In this document: positions 47,556-59,500 of the stretch, one piece after another
How the letters are laid out: each line of letters begins with the position of its first letter
Numbering within the stretch: the first letter of the stretch is position 1
Assembly: GCA_922989275.2 (NCBI GenBank)
Contig: OV277857.1
Span: forward strand, 83,631,321-83,695,320
Reading direction: 5' to 3'
From: Gari tellinella
Taxonomy: Eukaryota; Mollusca; Bivalvia; Cardiida; Psammobiidae
Length of the DNA: 64,000 bases
Notes under the pieces: model-generated
Told to the model about the DNA's origin: nothing
The model's database searches: none
The model's input: the letters and a program-made list of their open reading frames with translations, nothing else
Position numbers and translations under genes: made by a program

Positions 47556-50500
47556 CTACAGTCACGGAGCACATGAGAAACAATTAGTTCAATTTGTTCT
47601 ACAATGTAACCCATTACCCCATTAATACGCCTTTTAAAACCTCTATTTTTATTCTTACACTAAAGAAATTAGTATATGTTTATACGGTCATAAATGTATA
47701 CCATAAGAAATATTTTCTATACCCTAGTAAATAGTAACTTAAAGCAGGCTGAAAGTAAAGCAGAATGTGCCTTAAGGCACATTCTGCTTTATTTTCAGTC
47801 TGCTTTAAGTGGTCACATATTTTCAAATCTAGAAACAAGCTATGGTGTAATGGGTTAACCTCTGAAAACTGGATTCCACTAAACCCATTACCCCATAGCC
47901 TATTTCTAGTATTGAAGAGAGGGGACCATTTAAAGCAGGCAGGAAGCAGAGTAGAATATTCCTTGGCATGCATTCTGCTTTACATTTAATCTGCTTTAAG
48001 CTACCATTTGCTAGGATATAGATTATATGTCTTACGGTGCATTTTCATAATTGTATAAAGCGGTACTATTTTCTTCAGTGAAGGAATAAATTGAAGGCAT
48101 AAAAACATGTATCCATTGAATAATATGCTAACTATGTACATATATGGGGGGTAGTAATAACTTGTAACCCCACCTCAAGTCCATGTATTAATGTGGAAAT
48201 AAAACTATGTTTAAACTAAACAACTGGTAGTTCATCCTATTTACTTTAACCAATCATCCCATAAACATGCCTTTTTATGTCTTTTAATTATACTTCCACT
48301 AAAGAAAATAGTTCAACCTGATACAGTAAAACTTTATGAATATGAAATATATTCTATACCCTAGCAGATGGTCAGGTAGCCTAAAGCAGGCTGAAAGTAA
48401 AGCAGAATACACCTTATGGCACATTCTGCTTTACTTTCAGCCTGTTTTAAGTATTCACTGGTCTTTCAAAATAGAAACACTGGCCATAAACACTGGCTAT
48501 TAGGTGAAGAGTTTAGATTCAACCTCCATTATACATGTACTGTTAGTTCATCCTGATTACTTTAACTCTTTCAACACTAAGTAAATCCTGAAGGTTATTA
48601 GGTTCCCTTCTGGATATTTTTAGTTATCAAAACATGAATCAGTCTACTTGGAACTCTGGGTTGTTTAATAAATACTGCTTAAATTAGCAAACAGTGTAGA
48701 CCAAGATCAGAGCTCTCCTAAAGGAGCCCTCTGATCTGGGTCTGGGTCTACACTGTTTGCACAGATCCATGGTGTTGAAAGAGGGAAACATATTTTATCA
48801 CAATCTATTTGAATAAATCTACAGCATAGGTGACATAATCCTTTTTTTAAGTGGCAGCCCAACACAAATTAGTTTATACTTGAACAAAGAGAGATCGAGA
48901 GAGCACTTTTCACCTACCGTGACAAGCCAGTGAACACAAAATTTTATGGATCACTTTAGGTAATCTTCCTCTAGAGCCTTGGGTAGAGCAGAGAAGCTGG
49001 AAAGTAAACACAATCAAGACATTCAAAGCAATCTGTTATCACATACTCCATATATACAAGTGTAATAATCTGTTAACCTATCAATCTGTTAATGCCATTA
49101 CCTGTTTCTAGTTTTCAAAATAGTTGACTACTTAAAGCGGGTTGAAAGTAAAGCAGAATGCTCCTGCATTCTGCTTTTCTTTCAGCCTGCTTTAAGCAAA
49201 ACTCTTCTAGTATACCAGAAATATTTCGTATGTAATCCCTGATAAGAGGACCTCATTAGAGCTCCAAAAGGAGATCTCCGATCAGGGTCTGCGCTGTTGC
49301 CATTTTGCAATAGACTGTTAAAATCATCTCTTAATAGTCAACAAGAGGGCCATGGCCCACAAGTCGCTCACCTGAGAACATTGTACCTAAGCTGACTGGG
49401 CAAGACAATATTGTGATATATAAAGCTATAAAAAGAGTTTTAAAGGTTTTCCTATATAAGTCTATATAAGACTGATAAGCCCCGGGGCAGGGCCAATTTT
49501 GACATGGTGTCATAATTTGAACAATCTTGGTAGAGGACTATAAGGTTAAGCTACATTTCAATTACAAATGATCTGGGCCTTACAGTTTCAGAAGAAGATT
49601 TTCAAAGGTTTTCCTATGAAAAACTGATAAGCCCAAGGGCGAGGCCAGTTTTGGCCCAGGGGTCATAATTTGATCAATCTTGGTAGAGGACCATAAGGCA
49701 AAGCTACATATCAAAGCTGAAAGATCTGGGCCTTACAGTTTCAGAGAAGAAGATTTTTAAAGATTTTCCTATATAACTCTATGTAAAACTGATAAGCCCC
49801 GGGCGGGGCCAATTTTGACCCTAGGGTAATAATTTGAACAATCTAGGTAGAGGACCATAAGGCAAAGCTACATGTCAAATATTAATGATGTAGGCCATAC
49901 AGTTTCAGAGAAAAAGATTTTCAAAGGTTTTCCGAAGAAAAACTGATAAGCCCAAGGGCGGGGCCATTTTTGGCCCAGGGTCATAATTTGAACAATCTTA
50001 GTAGAGGACCATAAGGCAAAGCTATATGTCAAAGCTGGAAGATCTAGGCTATACAGTTTCAGAGTAGAAGATTTTTAAAGATTTTCCTATATAACTCTAT
50101 GTAAAACTGATAAGCCCAGGGGCGGGGCCAATTTTGACCCGGGGGTCATAATTTGAACAATGTAGGTAGAGGACCATAAGGCTAAGCTACATGTCAAATA
50201 TTAATGATCTAGGCCATACAGTTTCAGAGAAGAAGATTTTTAAAGATTTTCCTATATAACTCCATGTAAAACTGATAAGCCCCGGGGCGGGGCCAATTTT
50301 GACCCGGTGGTCATAATTTGAACAATCTAGGTAGAGGACCTAAAGGCAAAGCTACATGTCAAATATTAATGATCTAGGCCATACAGTTTTAGAGAAGAAG
50401 ATTTTTAAAGATTTTCCTATAGACGATTCTATTTTCGATAATTAGACGGCCGCCATTATGAGTCACGTGACCTAGCCGCCATTAATACGCTGCACTTTAA

Positions 50501-53500
50501 GCAATCGGAGAGTGAATCAGTTAATACATATATAGTGACACAATCACTAGTAATATATCATTTCTTTCAAAATTAAGTTCGCTTTAGACACCGAAACAAT
50601 AATGCTAAGAATGAGAAGAATTTTTATGTCGGCTGGTATAATAAGAGTTTTGATTAGATTGATCATCTACATAACAATGATCTCGCCGCCTCCACCCTTT
50701 TTCCTGTACGATGAAATGAAAACGACTGACCGAAATTGTTAAAAATAATCAATTACATAGCCTTTTTCCCGATATTGTCGTAGATCTAGTTCTTTATTCA
50801 ACATCTCCGAAATGTACAATTAAAAGAATGTCTTTTAGTTCGGTATTTCTGAATGAGCTCCAAAATGTTGTTTGTAAAATCCACATTCGGTTCAAAATCT
50901 TTTCTCATCAATAAAGCGGTAGCCATAAATTTCATAAATTCAGGTCAATGTTTGCTGGTGACAAAAGTTACATCACTGTGCATGTAGGTCATTTAATTAC
51001 CAACAGATGTGCAATATTTCCGGTTGATTGGTTAACCCTTCGAGCAGGGGGTAGGTTGCGTAAGACACCCGTAGTTTTATTACCCTCTAGCAAAACACCG
51101 ACATAATCATAGCCCATGGATCATAGATTAGACCCATATAGCTTTGTCGGTTAAAGGGACTCGCAACCGGATGGTGTACTTGTCAAAATAAAATAAAATA
51201 CTCAAATAAAAGCAAATTTGTGGCATTATTTGGCTTCTGACATTAAAAAAATATGATCAGTCCAAAAAAAGTCTCAAGAATCGTCAACGAATCTTAGATT
51301 TTTAGATATTTTCCATCGTTTTTCTATAGCGTTAGCTAACGGTATAGTTGTTGTTGTTGCTTCTCTACACGGGCTCAGACATAAACACGAGCCGAATTAC
51401 GAAGTTGTATGCACTTTCGATCGCTACACATTGAAATACGTTAAATCGATCCGAGATAAACGGATAGTTCCGTGGTCCATTGGTCTAAGCGGTTTCCCCA
51501 ATTTTGCCTTCTGTCCGCCAATGCCGGGCCCCGGGTTCGAATCCCACCAGAGACCAATATTTTTTTTTATTGAAATACATTTTTTTAAACAGAATTTCTT
51601 ATCCTAAACTAATTCTTTACCATTTATATAAGCGTTTGACACATATTTACAAATTACTATTTTTAATGCACCATCTGGTTGCGAGTCGCTTTAAAAGTAA
51701 AAAACTGATGTTTTTTTATAGAAAATATCACCATAGAATTTCAATTTAATTTGCACACAGTTTGGATCCAGATCAGACTCTGGTAACATGGGCGTCTGAT
51801 CTGGTTAAATACTGCACTTGACACGTTTATAAGTGTTGCTTTCCTATTCACAGTTAGAGTGTTAGTCGCCATATGAGTAACACGTGCAGTGTGATTCCAG
51901 ATCAATGGGATGCAAAGTAATTGGAGTCTTGTCTAGATACAGGCTTCAAATTATTTTTAAATGTTTATGACAATTATGATAAGCTACCTATTAACCAAAA
52001 GAGTGTTGTTCGCCACTTGTATATCATCCGCCAGCATTGTGGATCCAGATCAAAATCCTGATCAGGTTATTTAGCATATGATCTGAATCTCCCATTCAAT
52101 CTTGTGTCTCAGAAAGGTTACCCCCTGCCACATCGAGAATATGTTGTGCACATCTGTGTCTAATTAAGTAATTAAAGAATTCATACGACCCCTGCCAAGT
52201 TTGTAAGCCATCAGTGATGTATTTTAGCAAATCATATAGATCCAATTCTAATCAGTGATTAGGTTGATTATTTCTATTGTCACCTCTAACTTTAATTCAT
52301 GTTTACATTCAATAGTAATTTTTTTAAGTTATTTAAATATTTTGCCTGCCGATCCTGACTCCACTTATATTTGCAAACAGTTTAGAACAAAATCAGACGC
52401 CAAGTAACTCGGCGTCTGACCTGGATCCAAACTGTTGGACACTTATATTCAAATTTTATTCCGTTTAAAAAGAATAAAAACTTATTTTGATTTTTTTCGC
52501 AGACGATATATTTGAAGCATGGTGAGGCTTAAATTCTGCTTAAATATTTTCGTATGAGTTAACATATAAAATTAAAAAAATATTCAATATATCATTAAAC
52601 TTATATAAAATATGTCACCCCTGAATCTTGGAATGAGCATTTTCAGCCCCTGTTTGACAATATCTGTTTTTGTTGTTTGTTGGTGTGTTGTTGTTTTTTA
52701 TTTTGTGTTATATTTTTATTCGCAAATATTGTTATCAGTGCAGACCTTGCACTGATTCCTATATTCAGCTTGATTGGTGTTAACAAGATGGAAGCAAAGC
52801 AGAATGTTTATATAAGAGCTTAAAGTTGTACTTTCATTTTGCTTTAAAAAACAATGTGAAATCAAGACCATCACAATATATCTAACAAATTGTCAAGCGT
52901 ACCGGACCTTAGACAGAACGAATTTCGACAAGATCAACACCTTCATTGCCATGCCGTAATCTGCTTTAAACCGTTTCTCCATCGATATAATCTACATTTT
53001 TTACTCATTTACGAAATACTTTCTATATCACTGCAGATGATTGCTTAAAGCAGAGTGCGCCCTTATTTTATATTAAGCTCATTCTGCATTACACCGAATC
53101 TGCTTTAAGTGGTAATCTGTCTTCACAACTAGAAACAGGCTATGAGTAAAGGGTTATAACAACTGTCGTTTGCTTCTAAATTTCTCACTTTGAGAGTTCT
53201 AGGTAAGGTTACTTAACTAGAACTTATATCGAACAGTTCGGTTCCTGATCAGAAGCCGAGTTATGCGTCTGATCAGGATCCAAACTGTCTGCAATAAGCT
53301 TTGTATAGATCTATTCAAGGTAAAGCGCTAATGATTGACCCTTTATCGATTTCGTTCGCTGTGCAGCGTATTAATGGCAGACGGAGATATTGAAGAGTAG
53401 TTATCAGGGGAGATAAATCATGCAAAACTTTTAAATAGAATCGTCTATATAACTCTATGTAAAACTGATAAGCCCCGGGGCGGGGCCAATTTTGACCCGG

Positions 53501-56500
53501 TGGTCATAATTTGAACAATCTAGGTAGAGGACCATAAGGCAAAGCTACATGTCAAATATTAATGATCTAGGCCATACAGTTTCAGAGAAGAAGATTTTTA
53601 AAGATTTTCCTATATAACTCTATGTAAAACTGATAAGCCCCGGGGCGGGGCCAATTTTGACCCGGTGTCATAATTTGAACAATCTAGGTAGAGGACCATA
53701 AGGCAAAGCTACATGTCAAATATTAATGATCTAGGCCATACAGTTTCAGAGAAGAAGATTTTTAAAGATTTTCCTATATAACTCTATGTAAAACTGATAA
53801 GCCCCAGGGCGGGGCCAATTTTGACCCGGTGTCATAATTTGAACAATCTAGGTAGAGGACCATAAGGCAAAGCTACATGTCAAATATTAATGATCTAGGC
53901 CATACAGTTTCAGAGAAGAAGATTTTTAAAGATTTTCCTATATAACTCTATGTAAAACTGATAAGCCCCGGGGCGGGGCCAATTTTGACCCGGCGGTCAT
54001 AATTTGAACAAGCTAGGTAGAGGACCATAAGGCAAAGCTACATGTCAAATATTAATGATCTAGGCCATACAGTTTCAGGAGAAGATTTTCAAAGATTTTC
54101 CTAAGAAAAACTGATAAGCCCAAGGGCGGGGCCAATTTTGGCCCCAGGGTCAAAATTTGAACAATCTTGGTAGAAGATCATTAGGTTATGATACATACCA
54201 AATATGAAAGGTCTGGGCCTTTTGGTTTCTGAGAAGAAGATTTTTAAAGATTTTCTTATGCATTAAAAGTTGTTTATACGGTCATGTTAGAAAATCAAGT
54301 CCCAAAGCAAGGGGAATAACTCTAGCCAAAAACTTTGAACAAGATTTCGTTCCCCCTTGTCACTGATGCTTCTGATAAAGTTTGGTTGAAATCGGGTCAG
54401 TGGTTTCTGAGGAGATGTTGTTTGAAAATGTGGACGGACGACGGACGTCGGACGAAGAGTGGTCACAATAGCTCATCCTGAGCCGAAGGCTCAGGTGAGC
54501 TAAAAATGGACTAGGCTTACTTGGAAACTGGAATTTTTCATTTGAAGTTTCTGGTATGAATGAGTTAACCCATTACCCCATAAATACGCCTATTTACCCC
54601 TTTAATTTATTCCTGCACTGAAGAAAATAGTTCCACTTTTTACAGTCATGAATATACATCTTAAGAAATAGTTTCTATATTCTAGCAGATGGTAGCTTAA
54701 AGCAGGCTGAAAGTAAAGCAGAATGTGCCTTAAGGCACATTATGCTTTACTTTCAACCTGCTTTAAATGGTCTTTTATCTTCAATACTAGAAATTAGCTA
54801 TGGAGTAATGGGTTAAGCTGGAATGAGTACCATATTCCCACTGTTACCCAAGAGTCAGATTTACCTACCTCAACATGCTCCTTCACCATAGCCTGTCAAT
54901 AGAAACAGATCAGTGTAAGATAAAACCCCAATAGTTATTTAAATGCCATAGCCTCTTGCCTCCAAAGCCATGATAACAAAGTATTGTCCAACTGTGTTAA
55001 AGGCAGGTGAATGATTTAACCCATTACCGCATAAATATATGCCTTTTTACTCCTTTAAGTTATCCCTCCACTGAAGAAAATAGTTCCAATTTATACAGTT
55101 GTGAATATTTAACATTAGATATATTTTCTGTATTCTAGCAGCTGGTGGCTTAAAGCAGGCTGAAAGTAAAGCAGAATGTGCCTTAAGGCACATTCTGCTT
55201 TACTTTCAACCTGCTTTAAGTAGTCACCTGTCTTCAAAACTATAAACATGCTATGGGGTCAAGGGTCAAGTAAGATAAAAGTAAAGCAGAAAGTTCCCTT
55301 ACCGCTCCAGATAAGAGTGAGGAAACTAAATATTTCTAATAATTTCTGATTAATTTCTCCACCAAAACTTATGTTGTGACTACTCATTAGAACCCTCTAG
55401 AAAATTCTAATTGGTGGTCGAACCATAGAAATAATTTAAACAAATAATAATTTTATTATGGAGATATGCATATATGCAGATTAAGGGTGTTTGTCAGAGG
55501 TTAAACTGCACTATTCAAATGTTTGGTACCTCTATTGTGTTCCAGTATATGAAGTCCTCCTTTCTCTTGCCTCCTGGTTCCCCTTTCACAACAAGGCATT
55601 CTGGCACAGACTTTATATGCACTGTTACCCGGCTCTGCACATCTTTCTCGAACTGTATGCCTATGGAATTACAGAGAGTGTGTCATTGTTTATAGCAGTT
55701 ATTATATATCTGCAGAATGTTTGTTAGTATTAACCCTTACCCTGCTGTATTTTCAAACAGACTATTCCATTTTCTAAATCCTGACCAATTTACAGTGTCT
55801 CTCAAGGGATTTGTTTCCAAAATTGTTCAAGAATGACAAAGTGCAGACCAAGACACAGTTCAGGGTCTACACCGTTTGCAAAATAATATATCAGGTTCTA
55901 GCTCGGTAAGAGTTAAACCTTTCAGCACAGTATATCTGTATTGAAGGTCTTTGCAAACAGTTTGGATCCAGATCAGGGCCAACTAAAGCATAATATTCAA
56001 CAAGAGCCCCATGGGGCATATTTCACTCACCTGAGAATAGCTAACAAAATAGAGATAATGATTTATGTCCAGGATGGGTTCATTTTTTACCCGAGGGGCA
56101 TAATTTGAACAATCTTGATAGAGGACCTGTAGATGATGCTATGTGCCAAATATCTAAGCTCAGGATACTAGGGTTTTAGACAAGAAGATTATTTTTTAAG
56201 TTTTCATTGAAAAAATCTATTTTTAGCTCCTTTGACCTAGATATGCAACAGACCGGAACAATTTGAACAAAATACGTAATGGATATTTAGAACTGTCACC
56301 ATGCCAAATATCAAAGCTCTAGCCATATTAGTTTCAGAGGAGAAGACATTTGAAAATGTCACTATATAACTCTATGTAAAACTGTGACCCCCCGGGGCAG
56401 GACCAATTTTGACCCCAGGGGCATAATTTGAACAAACTTGATAGAGGACCTGTAGATGATGCTATGTGCCAAACATCTTAGCTCTGGCCCTTGCAGTTTT

Positions 56501-59500
56501 TGACAAGAAGATTTTTAAAGATTTGCTTATTTGTTCACTTTGGTTGCCATGGCAACCAGAGTTCTGCATTGTTTTTAATTCTTTAAACAAATTTGAAAGA
56601 GCTTGACCCAAGGAACATTTCTGTAAAGTTTGGTTGAAATCTGTCAAGCGGTATAAGAGGAGATGTCATTTGAAGCAATTGTTAACGACGAGCTAACAAG
56701 GCATGTTTCAACATTTGACCAGTAATTGGGACTTTGACCTTTTACCTACAGACCTGGGTCTTGTACACATCACAGTAGTTTTCTCTAGAAGAACATTCAT
56801 GCTGAATTATTTAAAATTCCATCCATGTATGATTGGGCTGGAGTCAGGACACACAAAAATGTTCCCCGTTTTGACCTTTGACCCAGGACTGTAACCTTTG
56901 AGGTACAGTCCTGTGTCTTACACATAACACATCATATTCTCTAGAAGAATATTCTTTCCATGTTATTTCAAAATCAATCCTTACCTGATGAAGTTAGAGC
57001 TCAGACACAACAAAATGTTCCTGTGACATTGACCTTTGCAATATAAACCTGAGTTTTAATTGGGACAAATTGTCTCTCTGTGGGGAATATTTTTATCAAG
57101 TTACTTCAAAATCCACTATAGCATGTAGGAGTTACAGAGCATACATAATGTGGAAAAGATAGACACTCAGACAGACACTGAGATGGACAGTGCAATTACT
57201 ATATGCCTCCCTTTTGGGGGCATGAAATAAGAAATAGTTAAATCAAGAATTTCAGCAGAAGACATTTGGAGCAGACAACATTTATTTAGTGGTTTTAAAA
57301 ATATTCTATTCATATAATGAACTGGATGAAACAACAGGCATTGCCTTATTAAGTTATCTCCAGTATTAACTTAGTATTAAAAAGGTTGAAGGTTACATAG
57401 CAACAACTGCTTAGAGCTCTCTCACCTATTCTCCTAAACTCCTTCCTGTAAGTATCCATGACTCTGACCTCATTCTCTGTCAAGGTCAATGACTTCTGTG
57501 GGGTTACAGCATACAGACACAGCTGACCATTATCTCTGTTGCCATCAATGTAGGCTTCTATAAAATGTACAAATAAAATCATCATCAAATCAAAGTACTA
57601 AGAGGACTAGTAGGGACTATATGCAAGAAATATATGTACAGTTAAAAATGTGTTAACTCATTATCCCCTGAAACTTCCAATGGACAATTCCAGTTTGCAA
57701 TAAAAGCTGTCCACATTTTAGACTATTTAGGGTTGTTTTTTGTAATAAATTGCAAAATGACAAACAGTGAAGTCCCTGATCAGAGGGCTCCTGCAGGATC
57801 CCTCTGGTCAGGGACTTCACTGTTTGCATAGGACAAGTGTACCCTTCACAGGTACACATTTGGTAAAGGACACATATACGCATCACTAGGGCTCAATGAG
57901 TTAAGTGGCCACTCATAAAAAATAGAAAATAAACGACTTTAATACAGGCTGCAGCTACATGCAGGACATACAAGTTTTTCTGTCCATCTTTTGTCATGCT
58001 TTAACCCTTTACCTCATAGCCTGTTTCTAGTTTTGAAAAACAGGTAACCACTTAAAGCAGGTTGAAATTAAAGCAGAATGTGCCTTAAGGCACATTCTGC
58101 TTTACTTTCAGCCTGCTTTAAGCTACCATCTATTAGGCTATATAAAATATTTGTTGTGGTAATTGTTCATGACGGTATAAACTGGAACTATTTTCTACAG
58201 CGGAGGAATAAATTAAATACGCTAAAAGTCGCTTCTATGGGGGAAAGGGTTAAGCAGACACTCCCTCCTTAGAGAAATATAAAAACAAGACTGCGCATTC
58301 AATAAACGCTTATGCCCCCAGTGGCATCCTTGACAATATATTCTGAATCTTTTCTAAGTCCAAATTAGGTCAAGGTCAGAATAAAAATGAGCTTGGGTAT
58401 TATTGGTGAGTTGGTAATGGTCCAAGGCAACAACTGTATAAGTATCAAAGCATTGTAGTCAGTTGTGTTGATGCTAGACGAAACGGTAAAATCTAGTTAA
58501 CCAAGAAATAGCCTATTTAAAATTTTCTAAGTCCAAATTAGGTCAAGGTCAAGGTCAAAATCAAAGTTTGGTGATATTGGTGGATAGGGAATGGTCCAAA
58601 GCAATAACTGTATAAGTATCCAAGCATTTGGGTAAGCGGTGTTGATGCTAGACGAAACGGTAAAATCTACTTAACCTTGTTACGGATGGACACACGGACG
58701 GACGGACGGACAGGACGATTACTATATGCTCCCGGGGGCATAAAAATGACCGTTAAAGCTCTTCATCACATTTTACAAATAGCAACTGAAAGATGCATTA
58801 TTACAGATACAAGTGAATAGATGAACCTTATTTAACCCTCCCCCATATCTTGTTTTTGGTATTGAAAACAGATGGTTGCTTAAAGCAGGCTAAATGTAAA
58901 GCAGAATGTTACTTAAAGGGAATTATGCTTCACTTTCAGCCTGCCTTAAGTACCCATCTGCAAGGCTAATATAGGAAATATTTCTTACAGTACATAGCCA
59001 TGACTGTAAAGTGGAACTATTTGATTTAGTGAAGGAATAAATTAAAATTGTATCTATTGGATAATGGGTTAGCATCTACAGAAAGTATCCTGTTCCAATA
59101 TCACTGCACTATTACAAAGATTGAAAATCTACCATCTTCTATATCTTATATGTACAGCCTACCTTCTGTCAGCATTTCAAGTCGTATCCTCTCATGTGCA
59201 GCATGCTGGTCTATCACTGCTAACATGTCTGCAACATCTGAAAACAGTTGAAGACATTCCTGTGATTCATTCATAAAAACAACGTCTTAACCCATAACCC
59301 CATAAATAGGCTTTTTACACCTTCATTTTATTTCTTCAATGAAGAAAATAGTTCCTTATTATACAGTTACGAATTTGTATTGTAAGAAATATTTTCTTTA
59401 TCTTAATAGATGGAAGCAAGCGACTGAAAGTAAAACAGAATGCACCTTTAGGTGCATTCTGATTTACTTTCAATCTGCTTTAAGTGCTCACCTGTCTTCA

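Larger units (their letters stand above)
50422..53445. mobile_element. 3.0-kb TIR element inside the tandem array, noncoding
   Basis: Inverted ends GACGATTCTATTT / AAATAGAATCGTC, with subterminal GCCATTAATACGCTGCAC inverted near the right end. Flanked by TATA on both sides, restoring the array unit (CCTATATAACTC) when removed. No open frame above 81 codons. Carries a SINE, three core-A hairpins (about 51,752, 52,374 and 53,230) and a core-D relic. Confidence 0.8.

Noticed and set aside
51468..51560. Functional tRNA gene
   Set aside because: A and B boxes are good, but the 5' and 3' ends do not pair as an acceptor stem. The same applies to 4,130, 18,086 and 24,900.
55306..55440. Second hAT-like MITE related to 63,665
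   Set aside because: GCTCCAGATAAGAG and CTACTCATTAGAA are shared, but the right end is missing, so boundaries cannot be supported.
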